Virus record (IMG/VR): IMGVR_UViG_3300025132_000077
Coordinates: 1 to 45,086 of that record
DNA: 45,086 nucleotides
DNA from: a virus
Reading direction: 5' to 3' (one strand)
Part shown: positions 43,183 through 45,086 of the stretch, one piece after another
How the letters are laid out: each line of letters opens with the position of its first letter
Position numbering within the stretch: position 1 is the stretch's first letter
Position numbers and translations under genes: made by a program
The notes under the pieces: generated by a model
The model's input: the letters and a program-made list of their open reading frames with translations, nothing else
What the model was told of the DNA's origin: nothing
Database searches by the model: none

Positions 43183-43637
43183 TTGCCCCACACTTTGAAG
43201 TTCCTCTTAGGAACTTAAAAGTGATGGGGCAAAGACTCAAAAGTCTCCCAAAACTTTAAAGTTCCTATGGGGAACTTTAAAGTTTTGGGAGACTTTCAAA
43301 ATCTTCCAAGACTTTTAAGAAGCTCTATGGAGCTTTTAAAAGTCTTGGAAGATTTCCGTGCCTGCCTGTGAAGACTTTTAAAGTCTTTAGAGATTTTCTA
43401 GTTTACAAAAACTAGAGGAACTCAAAAAATCTTTAAAGCTTTAGCTTTCTTAAAAATCTCCAACATCTTCAACGACTTACCAGATTTTTGAGCAAGCTCA
43501 ACTTGAGTCTTCAAAGACTTTCAAAGTCTTCATTTTTTTTTATTATTTTAATGGAAATCCGTAGGATTTCTGGCACTTTTTAAACCCCTAGCCCTTTAAA
43601 ACCCTTAAAGGTTTTAAAGGGCTAGGGGTTTATTTAT
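43183..43637 (+). other. Array of long inverted repeats (non-coding)
   Basis: No credible gene lies between 42747 and 43730. This part holds successive long hairpins: 43183-43232 (22 pairs, one mismatch, one bulge), 43240-43296 (26-bp perfect stem), 43299-43355 (26 pairs with one bulge), 43371-43387 (8-bp arms) and 43581-43632 (23-bp perfect stem). The second and third share a TATG loop core. Several arms contain variants of the ACTTTAAAGT palindrome, but full stems differ in sequence, so they are not copies of one element. They lie downstream of the promoter at 42901 and may form a structured RNA or cruciform DNA. Confidence 0.8.
43514..43540 (+). terminator. Hairpin plus T tract
   Basis: AAGACTTT, one base, AAAGTCTT (43514-43530), then CA and eight or more Ts. 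It has the form of a rho-independent terminator with an A/T-rich stem and would end a short transcript of about 600 nt started at 42936. Confidence 0.5.
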
Positions 43638-43725
43638 TAATCTCTCTAGTCAGGGAAGAAAAAAATACTTTGTGAGTTCTTACGAACAAAGTATTTTTTT
43701 ATTCCTTAACTGACTAGAGAGATTA
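43638..43725 (+). promoter_or_regulatory. Long hairpin with GAGTTCTTACGA loop upstream of the 43731 gene
   Basis: Arms pair over 15 bp at the base (43638-43652 with 43711-43725), then, past a small internal loop, over 20 positions with one mismatch (43654-43673 with 43686-43705). The 12-nt loop is GAGTTCTTACGA (43674-43685). The 3' arm contains the GAGAG purine stretch 9-13 nt before the ATG at 43731, so a folded RNA would hide the ribosome-binding site. The same loop caps a different stem at 44423-44470. Confidence 0.7.
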
Positions 43726-43730
43726 AAATT

Positions 43731-44168
43731 ATGGCGACTTCAAACTTCGGCAAAATCGACCCAAATCAAATAGCAACTCAAAGACAAGTCTATGGAGTGG
43801 CTTGCCACTTTGCTAATATCTATGCCAAATCTCCTTCAGAGAGATTTGGAGCAACAAAAATGTTCCATGCCATTCTGAATAAGCATTATTCAGCTTCTGA
43901 TAGCTTTATGACTCATTCTGATGTCTCAGAATGGAGAGAATGGGATTGCATTCCAGACCAGTTTCTTTCAATGATTTCAAAGAAATCAGCAGTTAAAAAA
44001 GCTAAAACAAAAAGAGCTTCCAAGAAGCCTACGGCTTCCAAGAAGTCTACGACTTCCAAAAAATCTAATGCTACTTTGACTCAACGAGTTGAGGCAATGG
44101 AAGCCAATCAATCTCTACTTGTAGAGACTCAAACTAAAATCTTGGAGCTTCTTGAAGCTCTTAAATAA
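43731..44168 (+). CDS. Lys-rich repeat protein with C-terminal coiled coil
   Basis: 145-residue protein. Residues 1-82 form an uncharacterised, probably globular part (FGKIDPNQIATQRQVYGVAC, then FGATKMFHAILNKH). Residues about 85-112 are a Lys/Ser/Ala/Thr tract built on SKK units, encoded by 18-bp tandem repeats at 44016-44069. The end (LTQRVEAMEANQSLLVETQT) is a coiled coil. The basic linker could bind nucleic acid, and the coiled coil could oligomerise. It is the first gene after the hairpin array and ends before a textbook terminator. No family recognised. Confidence 0.65.
   Translation: MATSNFGKIDPNQIATQRQVYGVACHFANIYAKSPSERFGATKMFHAILNKHYSASDSFMTHSDVSEWREWDCIPDQFLSMISKKSAVKKAKTKRASKKPTASKKSTTSKKSNATLTQRVEAMEANQSLLVETQTKILELLEALK
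44016..44069 (+). repeat. 18-bp tandem repeats encoding SKK tracts
   Basis: Three consecutive 18-bp units: GCTTCCAAGAAGCCTACG, GCTTCCAAGAAGTCTACG and a diverged ACTTCCAAAAAATCTAAT. They encode the ASKKPT / ASKKST / TSKKSN stretch of the Lys-rich protein, and copy number could vary by slippage. Confidence 0.8.
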
Positions 44169-44186
44169 AATTAAATAAATCTATTC

Positions 44187-44209
44187 GGGAGCTTCGGCTC
44201 CCTTTTTTT
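44187..44209 (+). terminator. Rho-independent terminator
   Basis: GGGAGC, a TTCG tetraloop, GCTCCC and seven Ts, 18 nt after the stop of the Lys-rich protein gene. This is the clearest terminator in the window, and it isolates that gene as its own transcription unit. Confidence 0.92.
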
Positions 44210-44246
44210 GTCTTAAATAAATTCTATTTTAAAAGGATATAGATAT

Positions 44247-44411
44247 ATGTTTATTGTTTCTTTTGATGGTAATGCTATGGTTTGTGAGACTCAGCAAGAG
44301 GCTATAGATATAGTAGACTCTTTAACTCAAGATGGATATAACTATATAACAGTTAGCCACAATCAGCCATTAGATGTAGAGGATATGGCTGAGATAGATA
44401 TAGAGATTTAA
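44247..44411 (+). CDS. Small acidic hypothetical protein (54 aa)
   Basis: 54-residue acidic protein (MFIVSFDGNAMVCETQQEAI...), with AAGGA at 44233-44237, 9 nt before the ATG. The pattern of two strands around one helix is suggestive but no family is recognised. It lies between the terminator at 44187 and the second shared-loop hairpin. Confidence 0.55.
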   Translation: MFIVSFDGNAMVCETQQEAIDIVDSLTQDGYNYITVSHNQPLDVEDMAEIDIEI

Positions 44412-44422
44412 ATATATATAAA

Positions 44423-44470
44423 ATAAACTTCTTAGTTAGTGAGTTCTTACGAACTAACTAAGAAGTTTAT
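44423..44470 (+). promoter_or_regulatory. Second hairpin with GAGTTCTTACGA loop
   Basis: Perfect 18-bp stem (44423-44440 with 44453-44470) closed by the same 12-nt loop, GAGTTCTTACGA, as the hairpin at 43638-43725, including the flanking GT and AC. The stems are otherwise unrelated. It follows the 54-aa gene by 11 nt and precedes the 44538 gene. A T tract is absent, so simple termination is unlikely. Confidence 0.7.
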
Positions 44471-44489
44471 AAAATGGTGATGCCGTTGA

Positions 44490-44521
44490 TGTTGATAGAC
44501 GGCATTTGTTGATAGACGGCA
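44490..44521 (+). repeat. 15-bp direct repeat before the 44538 gene
   Basis: TGTTGATAGACGGCA occurs at 44490-44504 and 44507-44521. TGCCGT at 44481-44486 can also pair with ACGGCA of the first copy, making a small hairpin. The second copy ends 16 bp before the ATG at 44538, a position where it could affect translation initiation. Confidence 0.65.
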
Positions 44522-44537
44522 ATAGAGGATAAACGCT

Positions 44538-44831
44538 ATGAAGTTTGACAGCCTGTTAAATAAATTGAATAAGACTTTTCCAGAGTTAAATGCGGTAGAT
44601 GCTATAGAGTTTTATGGGCATGAGGAAATAGAAGCTGAGCAGTGTATATGGTTTAAGGGTTCAGAATGTGGCTATGCTCCAGATGGTTTACCGCTGTTTA
44701 ATTATTATATAGAGTTTGGTATTCACCGAGATACAGATGGTGTTCACCCAAAGCTAGAAAAGATATTAACAGACAATGGCTTTTACTCAGAGCCTTATGA
44801 TACAGGAACTCTAATGGCAGGGAGAATATAG
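44538..44831 (+). CDS. Hypothetical acidic protein (97 aa)
   Basis: 97-residue acidic protein. The segments DAIEFYGHEEIEAEQCIW, LFNYYIEFGIHRDTDGVHPKL and FYSEPYDTGTLMAGRI look like an alpha/beta fold, and I do not recognise the family. A GAGG lies upstream of the ATG, just past the 15-bp direct repeats. The next gene begins 2 nt after its stop. Confidence 0.6.
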   Translation: MKFDSLLNKLNKTFPELNAVDAIEFYGHEEIEAEQCIWFKGSECGYAPDGLPLFNYYIEFGIHRDTDGVHPKLEKILTDNGFYSEPYDTGTLMAGRI

Positions 44832-44833
44832 AT

Positions 44834-45010
44834 ATGAATAAGATTAAAGAATGTCAGTGGGTCATTACACCAGAGTCTATGAAAGACTTAGAAGATAGAC
44901 TTAATCTGTCTAATCCTACAGAAAAATCTATAGCTTGGTGGTCAGCTATGATGGCTTGGAACTTAGCTTGTAAGATAGTAAACGAAAGTGAAACCGAAAC
45001 TACGGAGTAG
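44834..45010 (+). CDS. Small hypothetical protein (58 aa)
   Basis: 58-residue protein with a Trp-rich middle (SIAWWSAMMAWNLACKIV) that may be a short amphipathic or membrane-associated helix, and an acidic end. GGGAGAA overlaps the preceding stop and serves as the ribosome-binding site. It is followed after 3 nt by the next start. No family recognised. Confidence 0.5.
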   Translation: MNKIKECQWVITPESMKDLEDRLNLSNPTEKSIAWWSAMMAWNLACKIVNESETETTE

Positions 45011-45013
45011 TCT

Positions 45014-45086
45014 ATGGTCAAGAAAATCCCTTTAAAATCTGGTGACGAGTATGATATACTCACTTCCGCTAGAAAGTTCTATCACC
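45014..45086 (+). CDS. Partial small basic protein, cut by the window end
   Basis: Only 24 codons are visible: MVKKIPLKSGDEYDILTSARKFYH. The KIPLKSGDEYD...RK-x-Y start is one I recall from small basic phage proteins near replication genes. GGAG lies about 8 nt before the ATG. The rest lies outside the window. Confidence 0.55.
   Translation, partial: MVKKIPLKSGDEYDILTSARKFYH

Noticed and set aside
42841-43259. Two short frames (89 and 70 residues) in the hairpin region
   Set aside because: Both read through promoters or hairpin arms, have odd composition and lack ribosome-binding sites.
43183-43725. Possible CRISPR array
   Set aside because: Units are inverted repeats of differing sequence and length with no constant direct repeat or regular spacers, and no cas genes.
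1-45086. Integrase, repressor or single-subunit RNA polymerase genes
   Set aside because: I looked for tyrosine or serine recombinase, CI-like and T7 gp1-like proteins among all credible genes and found none; absence outside the window cannot be excluded.

Overview
The window is almost certainly the genome, or nearly the whole genome, of a strictly lytic tailed phage with podovirus-type genes. It is A+T-rich, tightly packed and virtually all phage. It pairs a T7-like replication and recombination set (primase-helicase, PolA-type DNA polymerase, single-stranded-DNA-binding protein, endonuclease I) with a P22-like head and short-tail set (portal, coat, gp4-like adaptor, gp10-like tail hub) and large internal virion proteins. 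I see no integrase, repressor or phage RNA polymerase. Several small families (DUF932, DUF3310, DUF6321, the basic ARKAQ protein, the CxxC zinc-ribbon peptide, the GRPIPGQSL protein) are ones I associate with phages of marine and other aquatic Gram-negative bacteria. The B12-dependent ribonucleotide reductase fits that too. The host assignment is inference only.

Layout. Positions 1-12041, plus strand: small unknown genes, then DUF932, a MazG-like pyrophosphohydrolase, SSB, primase-helicase, DNA polymerase, three nucleases, DUF3310, small membrane and zinc proteins, and a class II ribonucleotide reductase. Positions 42746 down to 12031, minus strand: terminase small and large subunits, portal, a gene overlapping the portal 3' end, scaffold, coat, adaptor, tail hub, a repeat-rich S74 tail fibre, a fibre-associated protein, membrane/lysis genes, four internal virion-type proteins (one of 2634 residues), an M15 endolysin, a 3TM holin and five short, very basic proteins. 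The two transcription units converge and overlap by 11 bp at 12031-12041.

Positions 42747-43730 are non-coding control DNA. It holds a back-to-back pair of consensus sigma70 promoters (TTGACA-17-TATAAT on both strands), a 12-bp-period TGTAC repeat and an array of long inverted repeats. Downstream on the plus strand lie five small genes (the last cut by the window end), with two hairpins that have unrelated stems but the same 12-nt loop. Two more promoters of the same AACTTGACA type lie at 2519 and inside the nuclease gene at 7724. With no phage RNA polymerase visible, transcription probably relies on host sigma70 RNA polymerase.

Most unusual: the hairpin array with the shared-loop hairpins; the giant virion protein with an ADP-ribosyltransferase-like segment, a LysM and three GRTAEN motifs; the out-of-frame gene over the portal 3' end; and the cluster of tiny lysine-rich proteins.
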